From Kineosporia sp. NBRC 101731 (GTDB lineage Bacteria; Actinomycetota; Actinomycetes; Actinomycetales; Kineosporiaceae): DNA of 64,000 nucleotides. The stretch lies in NCBI RefSeq assembly GCF_030269305.1, contig NZ_BSTC01000002.1, positions 620,001-684,000 on the forward strand. The letters are read 5' to 3'. Below the pieces are notes generated by a model that made no database searches, was not told the origin of the DNA, and saw only the letters and a list, made by a program, of their open reading frames with translations. This document shows, piece after piece, positions 51,597 through 62,750 of the stretch. Numbering within the stretch: the first letter of the stretch is position 1; each line of letters starts with the position of its first letter. The translations under genes were made by a program, and so were the position numbers.

Positions 51597-52589
51597 ATGG
51601 CTACCGTTGCCGAAACACATCAGGAAGAGAACGCCGCCCCACCGGTTCGCCGGCCCACCGGGATCTCCCGCAGATCCCGGTGGGTCCGGCGGGCCCCGCT
51701 GCTGCCGGCGCTCATCTTCACCATCGTCATCACCCAGGTGCCGTTCCTCATCACCATGGGTATCTCATCCTTGCAGTGGAACCCGCAGAAGCCCGGTGAC
51801 AAGAGCTTCCTGGGCCTCGGTGACTACACCTCGTTCGTCGGGTTCGACAACTACAAGACCGTTTTCACCGACGAACGACTGCGCAGCGCGGTCATCAACA
51901 CGATCACCCTGACCGTGGGCACCGTGGCCATCAGCCTGCTGCTCGGCCTCGGCCTGGCCGTGCTGCTCGACCGCAAGTTCCCGGGCCGCGGTCTGGCCCG
52001 GACCCTGCTGATCGCACCGTTCCTGATCATGCCCGTGGCGTCTGCCCTGTTGTGGAAGCACGCTCTCTACAACCCGACGTACGGCCTGTTCAACGGCACG
52101 ATCAACGCCGTCTGGAAGCTGTTCGGTGCCGACCACGGCCCGACCATCGACTTCGTGTCCAGCTACCCGATGCCTTCGGTCATCGCGGCGCTGGTCTGGC
52201 AGTGGACGCCGTTCATGATGCTGATCCTGCTGGCCGGGCTACAGGCCCAGCCGACGGACATCCTGGAGGCGGCCCGCGTGGACGGCGCAGGAGGGGTCAA
52301 GATCTTCCGCTACATCACGCTTCCGCACATGCGGCAGTACATCGAACTGTCGACGCTGCTCGGCGCGATCTACATCGTGCAGCAGTTCGACGCAGTCTTC
52401 TCGATCACGCAGGGCGGCCCGGGCAGCGCGACCACCAACCTGCCCTACGAGATCTACCTGACCACGTTCTCGAAGCTCGAGTACGGCGAGGCCTCCGCGG
52501 CCGGCGTCGTCACCGTGATCGGCACGATCGTCGTGGCCACCTTCGCTCTGCGGGTCGTGAGCTCGCTCTTCCGGGAGGAGCACAGCTGA
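51597..52589 (+). CDS. Sugar ABC transporter permease (MalF type)
   Basis: The 330-residue integral membrane protein has six membrane segments and the EAA loop EAARVDGAGGVKIFRYITLPHMRQY near residues 223-247, which docks the ATPase. The order binding protein, MalF-type, MalG-type is standard for carbohydrate importers. ATG 51597 is five bases from AGGAG. The stop shares one base with the next start (TGATG). Confidence 0.93.
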   Translation: MATVAETHQEENAAPPVRRPTGISRRSRWVRRAPLLPALIFTIVITQVPFLITMGISSLQWNPQKPGDKSFLGLGDYTSFVGFDNYKTVFTDERLRSAVINTITLTVGTVAISLLLGLGLAVLLDRKFPGRGLARTLLIAPFLIMPVASALLWKHALYNPTYGLFNGTINAVWKLFGADHGPTIDFVSSYPMPSVIAALVWQWTPFMMLILLAGLQAQPTDILEAARVDGAGGVKIFRYITLPHMRQYIELSTLLGAIYIVQQFDAVFSITQGGPGSATTNLPYEIYLTTFSKLEYGEASAAGVVTVIGTIVVATFALRVVSSLFREEHS

Positions 52590-53485
52590 TGAGCGCACAG
52601 ACGACCGAAACACCCAAGTCCGGAACCATCTTGAACCGGCGTAAGAAGAAGCCGGCCCAGGGCGAGGGCGACCTCGCCGAGACCGGTGGCTTCGTCTGGA
52701 CGACGACGGCCTGGGTACTCACCCTGATCTTCTTCGCCCCCGTGGCCTGGATGTTCCTCACCTCGTTCCACAGCGAGGCGGACGCCGCGACCAACCCGCC
52801 GACCCTGCTCGCCGGGTTCACGCTCGACAACTACTCCGCGCTGTTCGACCGCGGGGTCGGGCCGTTCCTGATCAACTCGGCCACTGCCAGCATCGTCTCC
52901 ACGCTGCTGGTGCTGGCGCTGGCGATCCCGGCGGCCTACGCACTGTCGATCAAGCCGGTGGAGAAGTGGACGGACGTGATGTTCTTCTTCCTCTCCACCA
53001 AGTTCCTGCCCTCGATCGCCGCACTGCTGCCGATCTACCTGCTGGTCCAGAAAATCGGTGGCCTGGACAACATCTGGATCCTGGTCGTCCTCTACACCGC
53101 GATGAACCTGCCGATCGCGATCTGGATGCTGCAGTCGTTCCTGGCCGAGGTGCCCAAGGAGATCATGGAGGCCGCCGAGGTCGACGGCGCCGGCACGCTC
53201 CGGGTGATCTGGAGCGTGATCGTCCCGATCATCACCCCGGGTATCGCGGCCACCAGCCTGATCTGCTTCATCTTCAGCTGGAACGAGTTCCTGCTGGCGA
53301 AGAGCCTGACCGCGGTCGCGGCTTCGACGTCGCCGGTGTTCCTCGTCGGCTTCATCACCAGTGAGGGTCTGTTCCTCGCGAAGCTCTGCGCAGCAGCCAC
53401 TCTGGTGTCGCTGCCCGTGCTCATCGCCGGTTTCGCGGCGCAGGACAAGCTGGTGCGGGGCCTGTCACTGGGCGCCGTCAAGTAA
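52589..53485 (+). CDS. Sugar ABC transporter permease (MalG type)
   Basis: The 298-residue membrane protein has six segments and the EAA motif EAAEVDGAGTLRVIWSVIVPIITPG near residues 193-217. Its start overlaps the previous stop by one base (TGATG). No ATPase gene or catabolic dehydrogenase follows; the operon ends at palindrome copy D. A shared MsmK/MalK-type ATPase encoded elsewhere is therefore needed. Confidence 0.93.
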   Translation: MSAQTTETPKSGTILNRRKKKPAQGEGDLAETGGFVWTTTAWVLTLIFFAPVAWMFLTSFHSEADAATNPPTLLAGFTLDNYSALFDRGVGPFLINSATASIVSTLLVLALAIPAAYALSIKPVEKWTDVMFFFLSTKFLPSIAALLPIYLLVQKIGGLDNIWILVVLYTAMNLPIAIWMLQSFLAEVPKEIMEAAEVDGAGTLRVIWSVIVPIITPGIAATSLICFIFSWNEFLLAKSLTAVAASTSPVFLVGFITSEGLFLAKLCAAATLVSLPVLIAGFAAQDKLVRGLSLGAVK

Positions 53486-53491
53486 TCCCCC

Positions 53492-53563
53492 GTGATCATG
53501 CAATCCCCCTCCGGGAGGTGGGAGCACCACCTCCCGGCCGAAGGCTGGGGATTGCATGATCAC
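53492..53563. repeat. Nested palindromic repeat between convergent genes (copy D)
   Basis: The ends are GTGATCATGCAATCCCCC at 53492 and GGGGATTGCATGATCAC ending at 53563. The interior holds GGGAGGTGG-GAG-CACCACCTCCC and module 2 sequence; the TTCTAGAA module is absent. It starts seven bases after the permease stop and ends ten bases before the ABC-F stop, so it is ideally placed as a bidirectional terminator. Confidence 0.85.
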
Positions 53564-53572
53564 GACCAGGTT

Positions 53573-55396
<1,824 letters not shown>

Positions 55397-55401
55397 TGGG
55401 C

Positions 55402-56346
55402 TTAACCACGCACCGATTCGACGAGACGGGCACCGGGCACCGGACCGTGTGCGCGTCGCACGTCGGCCGCTGCTCCGGACGCGGTCAGGGCGACCGCGAG
55501 ATCAAGGGCTTGACTGGAGTCGCGGGCCAGGAACACCGTGGTCGGGCCGGAGCCGGACACGATGCCACCGAGCGCGCCGACCTTGCGGCCGATCTCCAGC
55601 GCGCGGTCCAGCTGGGGGGCCATCGCCAGGGCGGCGGGCTCCAGCTCGTTGTGCAGACGGGAGCCCAGGGCCGCGGCGTCACCGGCCCGCAGCGCGGCCA
55701 TCAGGGCGTCGTCGATCTCGGGCCTGGGCGTGGGCTGCGGAGCCTCACCGGCCTCGCGCATCCGGTCGATCTTTCCGTAGACCCCGGGCGTGGACAGGCC
55801 GCCCTCGGCGAGCGCGATCACCCAGGTGTACTCGCCGCGGGCCAGCACGGGGGTGAGCAGCTCACCCCGGCCACTGCCGATCGCGGTGCCGCCGAGCAGG
55901 GAGAAGGGCACGTCCGAGCCGAGCTGCGCGGCCAGGTCGAACAGCTGCTCACGGTCGAGACCGGCGTGCCAGAGCGCGTCGCAGGCGACCAGGGCGGCCG
56001 CGGCGTCGGCCGAGCCACCGGCCATGCCACCTGCCACCGGGATGCCCTTGCGCAGGGAGAACGCCACGTCGGCCGATTCCAGGCCGATGTGCGCGGCCAG
56101 CAGCTTTGCTGCCTTCACGGCCAGGTTCGAGTCGTCGGTGGGCACCTCGTCGGCCTGGATGCCGTCCACCGTGATCGAGACCCCCGAGCCGGGCTCGGTG
56201 GCCCGCGCGGTCAGATCGTCGAACAGCGCCACGGCGTGGAACACCGTGGCGAGCTCGTGAAAGCCGTCTTCCCGGACCGGGCCCACCCGCAACTCAAGAT
56301 TGATCTTGGCGGGCGCGCGCACGATCACCGTTCCCGTCGCCGCCAT
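55402..56346 (-). CDS. ispE: 4-diphosphocytidyl-2-C-methyl-D-erythritol kinase
   Basis: IspE phosphorylates CDP-ME in the non-mevalonate isoprenoid pathway. The 314-residue GHMP kinase shows VRAPAKINLELRVG near residues 9-22, the ATP-binding GIPVAGGMAGGSADAAAAL near 100-118, and the C-terminal GGIVSGSGPTTVFLA near 266-280. ATG 56346 is used. Undecaprenyl precursors for the cell wall and the exopolysaccharide depend on this pathway. Its upstream flank is occupied by palindrome copy E. Confidence 0.96.
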   Translation of the reverse strand: MAATGTVIVRAPAKINLELRVGPVREDGFHELATVFHAVALFDDLTARATEPGSGVSITVDGIQADEVPTDDSNLAVKAAKLLAAHIGLESADVAFSLRKGIPVAGGMAGGSADAAAALVACDALWHAGLDREQLFDLAAQLGSDVPFSLLGGTAIGSGRGELLTPVLARGEYTWVIALAEGGLSTPGVYGKIDRMREAGEAPQPTPRPEIDDALMAALRAGDAAALGSRLHNELEPAALAMAPQLDRALEIGRKVGALGGIVSGSGPTTVFLARDSSQALDLAVALTASGAAADVRRAHGPVPGARLVESVRG

Positions 56347-56413
56347 GCGCCCACTCTATGCAATCCGCGGCGCCCCTCCGAACGAGGCAGCCGCGTCCCC
56401 CCAGATCCACTCC

Positions 56414-56522
56414 GTGATCATGCAAAACCTCCCCAGTGTTCTAGAACTGTGACGCTGAGAGTTCTAGAGCTCCGGGGAGTGGGGCACCTCCCGGCCGAAG
56501 GCTGGGGGATTTGCATGATCAC
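56414..56522. repeat. Nested palindromic repeat, long form, opposite orientation (copy E)
   Basis: The ends are GTGATCATGCAAAACCTCCC at 56414 and GGGGGATTTGCATGATCAC ending at 56522. Module 1 (AGTGTTCTAGAACTG) is on the left and module 2 (CACCTCCCGGCCGAAGGCTG) on the right. Nearly the reverse complement of copy A. It lies between the ABC exporter 3' end and ispE. Confidence 0.87.
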
Positions 56523-56537
56523 GAACAAGGGGTTGAG

Positions 56538-59500
56538 TTACCCGGCCAGGTGGCTCCAGCGGTCGTCGAGCTCCGCCCACGTGCCCTGCGCCACCGCCCG
56601 GCCGTTGATCATGACGACCACCCGGTCGGCACGTTCCAGGGCCGCCCGCTTCGACGTCGAGCCCACCACCGTCACGCCGTGCTCGCGCAGGGCATTCCAG
56701 AGGTCTAGCTCGGTGCCGACGTCGAGGGCCGAGGACACGTCGTCGGCCACCAGCAGTTCGGTGCGCGGGGCCAGCGCCCGGGCCAGGGCCAGGCGCTGCA
56801 GCTGACCACCGGACAGGCGGGAGCCCTTGTGCCCGATCATCAGCCCGAGTCCGGAACCGGACTCGGCCAGGTCGCGCTCCAGCTGGGCCGCGGCCACGGC
56901 GGTGTGCAGGTCCACGTCGTGCCCGAGCGAGATGTTGTCGGCGATCGTGCCCGACAGCACGCGCGGCACCTGGCCGACATAGCCCACCTGGTTCGGGCGC
57001 AGGAACCGCTCCGGCTCGGTGACCTCCGTACCGTTCCAGGCCAGGGACCCCGAGTGATGGACGATCCCGGCCAGGGCCCGCAGCAGTGACGACTTGCCCG
57101 CCCCGACCGGTCCGACCACCAGCACCAGCTCACCGCGCCGCACCGTGAGGTCCACGTCGCGGGCACCGAGCATGCCGTCCTCGTGCACGGCGGTGAAACC
57201 GGTCAGGGTCAGCTCGCGCAGCGGCTCGCGGCCGGGCAGCACCGGCGCCGGGGCGGTGCCGGCCGCCACATCCACTTCGGGCAGCTCGGCCGAGTAGTTG
57301 CCCTCACCGATCATCGCGTGGGTGCGCCGGGTCCAGACCCGGGCCGAGGGCAGCTGCGACACGAACGAGGCCGTGGTCCAGGCGAACCACCGCGCCGAGC
57401 CCAGCGTGGAGACCGCGATCAGCACGGCCGCCGAGCTGAGACCACCGTTCAGGTACAGCGCCCAGGCCCCGATCGGCAGCAGGCCGGCGGTCAGCGCCGG
57501 GGTGGACCGCGACCAGACCTGGATCATGATCTCCTCGCGCTGCCGCTCGCTGCGCACCTGGTCGAGCCCGGCCAGGTGCGACAGCACGGGCTGGGTGGCG
57601 CCACTCAGCTTCACCGTGCGGGCCGCCGACAGCGACGACACCAGCGCGGTGGCGAAGGAGGCCCGGGCCGCGACCGTGCGGGCCGCCGCCTTCTCCAGCT
57701 TCGGGCCGAACCCGGTGGCCACGATCCCCGACAGCACCATCGTGGCCGCGAAGAACAGGGCGGGCACGATCGAGCCGGAGATCGCCGTCATGGTGACCAT
57801 GACGACCACGGCGGTGACGTTGTCCACCACGTTGTCGGCGAGCTGCACGACCCGCTCGGTGTCGCCGGACTGCGCGATTACCGCGGCGGGGGTGTGATTG
57901 CTGACCCGCCGGTCACCGGTCTGGCCGTGCGTGAGCCGCAGGTTGATGCGCAGCGTCTGACGCACCCACCACTCCGGGAACCAGCGGTCGGTGAACCACG
58001 GCAGCGGGGCGGTGAGGAGCAGCGCGGTGACGATGCCGGCCGACGGCCAGAACAGGCTGCCCGATCCGTCCACCAGGTCGGCCCACAGCCACGGCAGCAC
58101 CGAGCCGTCCAGCCCGAGCAGGATCAGCACCATGAAGACGCCGACCGCGGCGACCCCGTACCGGGCGTCGTTGCGCACCAGCTGGAAGATCTCGCGCACG
58201 GTGGAACCACCGGTGGCCTCGACGACCTTCGGCGGTTCGGCCCGGCCCGGCGGCTCCGACGCCACCGGCACCGGTGGGACCGGGGCCGGTGGGACCGGGG
58301 CCGGTGGGACCGGGGCCACCACGACGTCCTCCAGCAGTTCGCCCTCGACCGACCGCTGCTGCGGGAGGTGAGTACTGACACCGGCCAGCGCCGGCGAGCG
58401 CAGCTGGCCGCTCTCGACCAGCCGGGCGAACCGCTGCGACTGGGCCAGTGGACCGGCCTCGAGCACGCGGCCGCTGTCGAGCACCACCACCTCGTCGCAG
58501 TCCGCCACCGACGACAGCCGGTGCGCGATCACGATGCCGATGCGCCCCTCCAGCAGCCGGGCCGAGGCGCGTTGAACCTGGTGCTCGGTGACCGGGTCCA
58601 TCCGCGCGGTGGCTTCGTCGAGGATCACCAGGTGCGGGTCACGCACCAGGATCCGGCCGAACGCGACCAGCTGCTCCTGCCCCGCCGAGAGCACGTAGCC
58701 GCCCTCACCGAGCCGGGTGTCCAGACCGTCGGGCAGGCCCTCCACCCAGGCGCCGAGCCCGAGTTCGTCCATCACCCGGCCGGCCGAGCCGGTCAGCTCC
58801 GGGTCGAACAGGGCAATGTTCTCGGCCAGGGTTCCGGCCAGGATCTCGGTGCGCTGCGGCACCACGGCCACCCAGCGGCGCAGCAGTTCCAGATCGACCT
58901 GGTTCAGGTCGGCTCCCCCCAGGTCGACCGTGCCGTCGGGCACGTCGACCGAGCGGGTGAGCACCTTGGCCAGCGTGGACTTGCCCGAACCGGTGCGCCC
59001 GATCAGCGCGTACGAGCGGCCGGGCACGAAGGTCAGCGAGACGTCGTGCAGCACGGCGCCCCGATCCGACTCCCCCGGGTAGGCGAAAGTCAGGTTCCGG
59101 ATGCACAGTTCACCCTCGGTCGGAGCCTCACCGCCGGTCGGCTCGACCTGCGAGGCCGACAGCATCTGCACCCGGCCCCAGGCCCCGAGCCCTTGCTGCA
59201 GGTGCGGCACCATCCGGCTGATGTGGTCGACCGTCGCCCCGAAAGCCAGCGCCAGAAGCCAGGTCGAAGTCAGCCGGGCGGCGTCGAGGTGCCCTGCCTG
59301 CAGGGCCCAGATACCGCCCACCACGACCACCGCGATCGAGGAGCGCACAATGGTGGACGCGACAACTGACAGTTTCGCGCTCAGTCGCCACACGACCCGT
59401 CCCCGGCTCAGGACCTGGCTCGACCGGTCGGCGAAAAGCCGTACCACGTAGGGCCGCGCCAGCGTGGTGCGGACGTCGTCCTGGCCGTGGATCGACTCTT

Positions 59501-60062
59501 CCATCACCGCGGCCAGATCCGACCATGCCTCCTCCTCGCTCATCCGGGCCGGATTGATGCGCCGGATCGGGCGGGACAGGCCCTTCACCGTGAGGGCGAC
59601 CACCAGCAGCATGCCGACACCGGCCGGCCACCAGACGAACAACGCCGTGATGACGGAAACCGTTGCCACCGCGAGCTGTTGAAAGATGCGCAGACCGCTG
59701 TTCCGGATCTCGCTGCCGACCTGGTAGATGTCCTGGTCAATACGGTCGAGCAACTCACCGACCGGCGTGCCCTCCAGCGCCGGCAACGGCTGGGAGAAGG
59801 CGACCGCACACAGACGGCGGCGCAGGTCGGCCGACCAGTCGGCGGTCAGCCGGGCGGCGACGATGTTCACGGCCAGATCGCCCAGCACGTAGAGCGAGAG
59901 ACCGGCGGCCAACAGGACGAACAACGACCAGGAGCGCTCGAGCAGCACCGGTCCGGCCAGCGCCGCGGCGGCGGCCTGGCCCGCGCCCCCGAACGCCACG
60001 AGCACCATCACCAGGGCGCATTGTCGTGGCGAGGTCTGCCAGAGGTCTCGGAGCAGGCGCAT
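56538..60062 (-). CDS. Single-chain asymmetric ABC exporter (TMD-NBD-TMD-NBD)
   Basis: One 1174-residue chain holds both halves of an exporter. The first membrane domain covers ~10-300 and the second ~630-905, joined by a linker of VPPAP repeats (583-600). NBD1 has Walker A GRTGSGKST (355-363), Walker B LVILDEATA (E483), H-loop His514 and an unusual signature LSAGQ (458-462). NBD2 has GPVGAGKSS (984-992) and a normal LSGGQ (1083-1087). Its Walker B reads LLVADDVSS (D1108 for Glu), and the H-loop position reads TSKR. One composite ATP site is thus canonical and the other degenerate. ATG 60062 is chosen by comparison with family starts; an ATG at 60104 is possible. Substrate unknown. Confidence 0.9.
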   Translation of the reverse strand: MRLLRDLWQTSPRQCALVMVLVAFGGAGQAAAAALAGPVLLERSWSLFVLLAAGLSLYVLGDLAVNIVAARLTADWSADLRRRLCAVAFSQPLPALEGTPVGELLDRIDQDIYQVGSEIRNSGLRIFQQLAVATVSVITALFVWWPAGVGMLLVVALTVKGLSRPIRRINPARMSEEEAWSDLAAVMEESIHGQDDVRTTLARPYVVRLFADRSSQVLSRGRVVWRLSAKLSVVASTIVRSSIAVVVVGGIWALQAGHLDAARLTSTWLLALAFGATVDHISRMVPHLQQGLGAWGRVQMLSASQVEPTGGEAPTEGELCIRNLTFAYPGESDRGAVLHDVSLTFVPGRSYALIGRTGSGKSTLAKVLTRSVDVPDGTVDLGGADLNQVDLELLRRWVAVVPQRTEILAGTLAENIALFDPELTGSAGRVMDELGLGAWVEGLPDGLDTRLGEGGYVLSAGQEQLVAFGRILVRDPHLVILDEATARMDPVTEHQVQRASARLLEGRIGIVIAHRLSSVADCDEVVVLDSGRVLEAGPLAQSQRFARLVESGQLRSPALAGVSTHLPQQRSVEGELLEDVVVAPVPPAPVPPAPVPPVPVASEPPGRAEPPKVVEATGGSTVREIFQLVRNDARYGVAAVGVFMVLILLGLDGSVLPWLWADLVDGSGSLFWPSAGIVTALLLTAPLPWFTDRWFPEWWVRQTLRINLRLTHGQTGDRRVSNHTPAAVIAQSGDTERVVQLADNVVDNVTAVVVMVTMTAISGSIVPALFFAATMVLSGIVATGFGPKLEKAAARTVAARASFATALVSSLSAARTVKLSGATQPVLSHLAGLDQVRSERQREEIMIQVWSRSTPALTAGLLPIGAWALYLNGGLSSAAVLIAVSTLGSARWFAWTTASFVSQLPSARVWTRRTHAMIGEGNYSAELPEVDVAAGTAPAPVLPGREPLRELTLTGFTAVHEDGMLGARDVDLTVRRGELVLVVGPVGAGKSSLLRALAGIVHHSGSLAWNGTEVTEPERFLRPNQVGYVGQVPRVLSGTIADNISLGHDVDLHTAVAAAQLERDLAESGSGLGLMIGHKGSRLSGGQLQRLALARALAPRTELLVADDVSSALDVGTELDLWNALREHGVTVVGSTSKRAALERADRVVVMINGRAVAQGTWAELDDRWSHLAG

Positions 60063-60167
60063 GGCAGAAAAATCCTTCGGGAGGCGGGGGCGGCCTCCCC
60101 ACATTGCCGTCAGATGCGCCCTGAACTCAATGTATTTTCCTAGCCGCGGACCGACCGCCGGGTGATT

Positions 60168-60311
60168 TCAGTGACCGGCACCGCGTTCGGGTGCACCGTC
60201 AGGGCGCGTCTGACGTGGGAGCGAGGAGATTCGCTGCTCCAGATCGATACTGATCGCGCTCATCGAGGCCACGGTGATGGTCGGCGTTCCCGTGCTCCCG
60301 TTGTCCGTCAT
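60168..60311 (-). CDS. Possible 47-residue peptide gene upstream of the exporter
   Basis: An open frame from ATG 60311 encodes 47 residues with no cysteine, beginning MTDNGSTGTPTITVAS and ending in a Gly/Arg-rich tail. Third-position GC is high over the first two thirds, as in real genes here. It lies 105 bases upstream of the exporter on the same strand. The ribosome site is weak (AGG ten bases upstream). It could be a peptide substrate, a leader peptide or chance; I do not recognise a family. Confidence 0.3.
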   Translation of the reverse strand: MTDNGSTGTPTITVASMSAISIDLEQRISSLPRQTRPDGAPERGAGH

Positions 60312-60427
60312 GCGGGTGAACCTATGACCCCGGAACGGGCCGCGCCTCCCGGCGACACGGACATCCCGGCGGCCCACCGCGAAAATCCGCCGTACAGACC
60401 GTTCGGGCCGCCGGAACGGCCGAGTCG

Positions 60428-61285
60428 TCACCCCTTCCGGCGGGCAGCCGCCAGCGCGGAGAACTCCTGCACGGTGAGGCGCTCACCCCGGGTCTTCGGG
60501 TCGATACCGGCCTGGCGCAGAGCCGCCTCGGCGGCGTCGGCCGATCCGGCCCAGCCCGCCAGGGCCGCACGCAGGGTCTTGCGGCGCTGGGCGAAGGCGG
60601 CGTCGACGCAGGCGAACACCTCTTCCCGGGTGGCGCTCGTCTCCGGGTGCGGGCGGGCCGTGAACTGCACCAGCCCTGACTCCACGTTCGGCACCGGCCA
60701 GAACACCTGCCGCGGCACCGCCCCGGCCCGTCGCACATCGGCGTACCAGGCGGCCTTCACCGAGGGCACGCCGTAGGTCTTGTCGCCAGGACGGGCCGCG
60801 AGCCGGTCGGCGACCTCGGCCTGCACCATCACCAGGCCACTGGCGAGGGTCGAGACCCGCTCCAGCAGGGTCAGCAGCACCGGTACCGCCACGTTGTACG
60901 GCAGGTTCGCCACCACGGCGGTGGGTGTGCGGCCCCCGACCTCCAGCTGCTGCGCCTGCACCAGCAGCGCGTCGGAGAGCACGACGCTGAACCGCTCCGC
61001 CGCCTCCGGGGCCCGGGTGGCGATCGTGGCCGGCAACTCGGCCGCCAGCTTGGGGTCGATCTCCACCGCGACCACGTGGGCACCCGTCTCCAGCAGCGCC
61101 AGCGTCAGCGAGCCGAGCCCGGGACCGATCTCGGTGACCAGGTCGCCCGCACCCACACCGGCGAGCCGGGCGATGCGGCGCACGGTGTTGGCGTCGACCA
61201 CGAAGTTCTGCCCGAGCTGTTTGGTCGGGCGGACGTCGAGCCGTCCGGCCAGCTGACGGATGTCGGCGGGGCCGAGCAGAGACAT
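60428..61285 (-). CDS. rsmA: 16S rRNA dimethyladenosine transferase
   Basis: RsmA (KsgA) dimethylates the two adjacent adenosines near the 3' end of 16S rRNA. The 285-residue protein has the SAM-binding motif [17 protein letters not shown] near residues 50-66, preceded by [14 protein letters not shown]. The catalytic motif [12 protein letters not shown] lies near 125-136, with a C-terminal helical domain ([13 protein letters not shown]). ATG 61285 is used; a GTG two codons earlier is possible. The rpf-rsmA-ispE order is the usual actinobacterial one, here split by the exporter. Confidence 0.96.
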   Translation of the reverse strand: MSLLGPADIRQLAGRLDVRPTKQLGQNFVVDANTVRRIARLAGVGAGDLVTEIGPGLGSLTLALLETGAHVVAVEIDPKLAAELPATIATRAPEAAERFSVVLSDALLVQAQQLEVGGRTPTAVVANLPYNVAVPVLLTLLERVSTLASGLVMVQAEVADRLAARPGDKTYGVPSVKAAWYADVRRAGAVPRQVFWPVPNVESGLVQFTARPHPETSATREEVFACVDAAFAQRRKTLRAALAGWAGSADAAEAALRQAGIDPKTRGERLTVQEFSALAAARRKG

Positions 61286-61319
61286 AGACACAACGGGCGA
61301 CCCTAACAGCCCCCTGTTC

Positions 61320-61401
61320 GTGATCATGCAAAGTGTCCCCGGAGTTCTAGAACTGTACCGCCGAGAGTTCTAGAACGCCGGGGAAGGTTTCCATGATCAC
61401 G
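61320..61401. repeat. Nested palindromic repeat, short form (copy F)
   Basis: The ends are GTGATCATGCAAAGTGTCCC at 61320 and GGAAGGTTTCCATGATCAC ending at 61401, both inner modules being GTTCTAGAAC. The right end has one change (TTGCATG to TTCCATG). It lies between the rpf terminator and rsmA. Confidence 0.87.
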
Positions 61402-61425
61402 AGCAGGGACGCGCAGCACACGGCG

Positions 61426-61462
61426 AAGGGGCCGGCCCACCATCGGTGGACCGGCCCCTTCG
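61426..61462 (-). terminator. rpf terminator hairpin
   Basis: Seventeen-base arms at 61426-61442 and 61446-61462 pair with one mismatch (outer stem GAAGGGGCCGG/CCGGCCCCTTC) around an ATC loop, starting 11 bases past the rpf stop. Confidence 0.75.
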
Positions 61463-61472
61463 GTCGTTCTGG

Positions 61473-62750
61473 TTACAGGTTCTTGCCGCAGACCGGCCAC
61501 TGACCGGCCCCGGACTGCTGGTAGAGCAGCTTCGCCCGGTAGGTCTGCTCCGAGGAGCTGGCGTCGGCCGGGTTGCCCGAGCCACCCATCGCGGCCCAGG
61601 TGCTGGTGCTGAACTGGTAGAGCCCGTAGTAGCCAGCCGGGTTCACGGCCTTCGGGTTGCCGCCGGACTCGCACTCGGCCAGCGCGGCCCAGTTCAGCGA
61701 GTCGACGCCGCCACCGACACTGCCGCCGGAGGAGCTACCGCCCGACGAGCTGGACGACGCGGCGGGCTTCTCCTTGGTACCGACCTGCACCACCTCGGTC
61801 ACCGGCTTGCGGGTCACCTTGGTGTCGACGAGCTTGCGCTTGGTGATCTTCCCGTCGGTGCGGGTGATCTGCCAGACGGCCTTCTGCACGCCGTCCTTGC
61901 CCTGCGTGACGACCTTCGACTCGCCCTCGTAGAGCTTGCTCGTCGAGGTCTTCTTCGTCGCGTGGTCGATCGCCGAGGTCTTGGTGACCTTCTTCTGGGT
62001 GACGCGGGCGATCTTCACCGTCAGGCCGTCGCGCAGCGGGGTGCTGGGCACCTGGCTCAGCTTGTCCAGGCCGCCGACCTTCACCTTCTCGTCGGTGAGG
62101 AGCTCGGAGACCGTCACGGCGGTGGTGGTGATCTTGTCCTTGTCGCCGTCAGCCACCAGCGTGACCGACTTCGGTGTGCTGAGCGACATCGTCATCCCGG
62201 CCCGGTCGATGCGGGACGAGCGCGAGGCGGAGAGCTCGGCGCCGTCGCTGCGCACCCCGAGGGCCAGCAACGCCTTGTCCACCGAGAGCTCGGTGGTCCA
62301 GAAGGTGCGCTCGGTGCCGTCGACCGTGAGGTTCAGGGGCCTGGCGTAACGGACGACCACGGTGTCGCCCTCACCGATCGAGGTGTCGACGGCGGGGGCG
62401 ACCAGGTCACGATCGCCGACGGAGATGTCCTCGTCGGCGAGGAAGTCCGAGACGCTGGAGGCGAAGGAGTGGACCTCGGTCGTCTGACCGTCCACGGAGA
62501 GGGTGATCGTCTTGTTCGCCTGGGAGTACCAGACGCTGCCGCCGACGGCTACGGCGAGGACTGCTGCCTGCGCGATGAAGCGCGCGGGTCTGCTGTGGAC
62601 GAGCGAGCGCACGATGCTCCAAGCCTTGTTCTCCCCGGGCACGGCACGGCGGAAATCATCGCCGACGGTGACCGCCTGCGTCCTCGGACCACCCTTGCGA
62701 GGGCCTCGGGATTCCGCCGGGAGGGAACCGACCCCGGCTGTCGACCGCAT
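61473..62750 (-). CDS. Resuscitation-promoting factor, RpfB type
   Basis: This secreted muralytic enzyme promotes regrowth of dormant cells. From ATG 62750 the 425-residue protein has a basic cytoplasmic start and a membrane/signal segment (about 57-75). Three DUF348 repeats follow (~80-235), then a G5 domain (~240-320), a Ser/Gly linker and a C-terminal Rpf lysozyme-like domain. The Rpf domain shows WAALAECESGGNPKAVNPAGYYGLYQFSTSTW, with catalytic Glu in ECESGG. A GTG at 62789 gives 13 more residues; neither start has a good ribosome site. It lies in the conserved tatD-rpf-rsmA arrangement. Confidence 0.94.
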   Translation of the reverse strand: MRSTAGVGSLPAESRGPRKGGPRTQAVTVGDDFRRAVPGENKAWSIVRSLVHSRPARFIAQAAVLAVAVGGSVWYSQANKTITLSVDGQTTEVHSFASSVSDFLADEDISVGDRDLVAPAVDTSIGEGDTVVVRYARPLNLTVDGTERTFWTTELSVDKALLALGVRSDGAELSASRSSRIDRAGMTMSLSTPKSVTLVADGDKDKITTTAVTVSELLTDEKVKVGGLDKLSQVPSTPLRDGLTVKIARVTQKKVTKTSAIDHATKKTSTSKLYEGESKVVTQGKDGVQKAVWQITRTDGKITKRKLVDTKVTRKPVTEVVQVGTKEKPAASSSSSGGSSSGGSVGGGVDSLNWAALAECESGGNPKAVNPAGYYGLYQFSTSTWAAMGGSGNPADASSSEQTYRAKLLYQQSGAGQWPVCGKNL

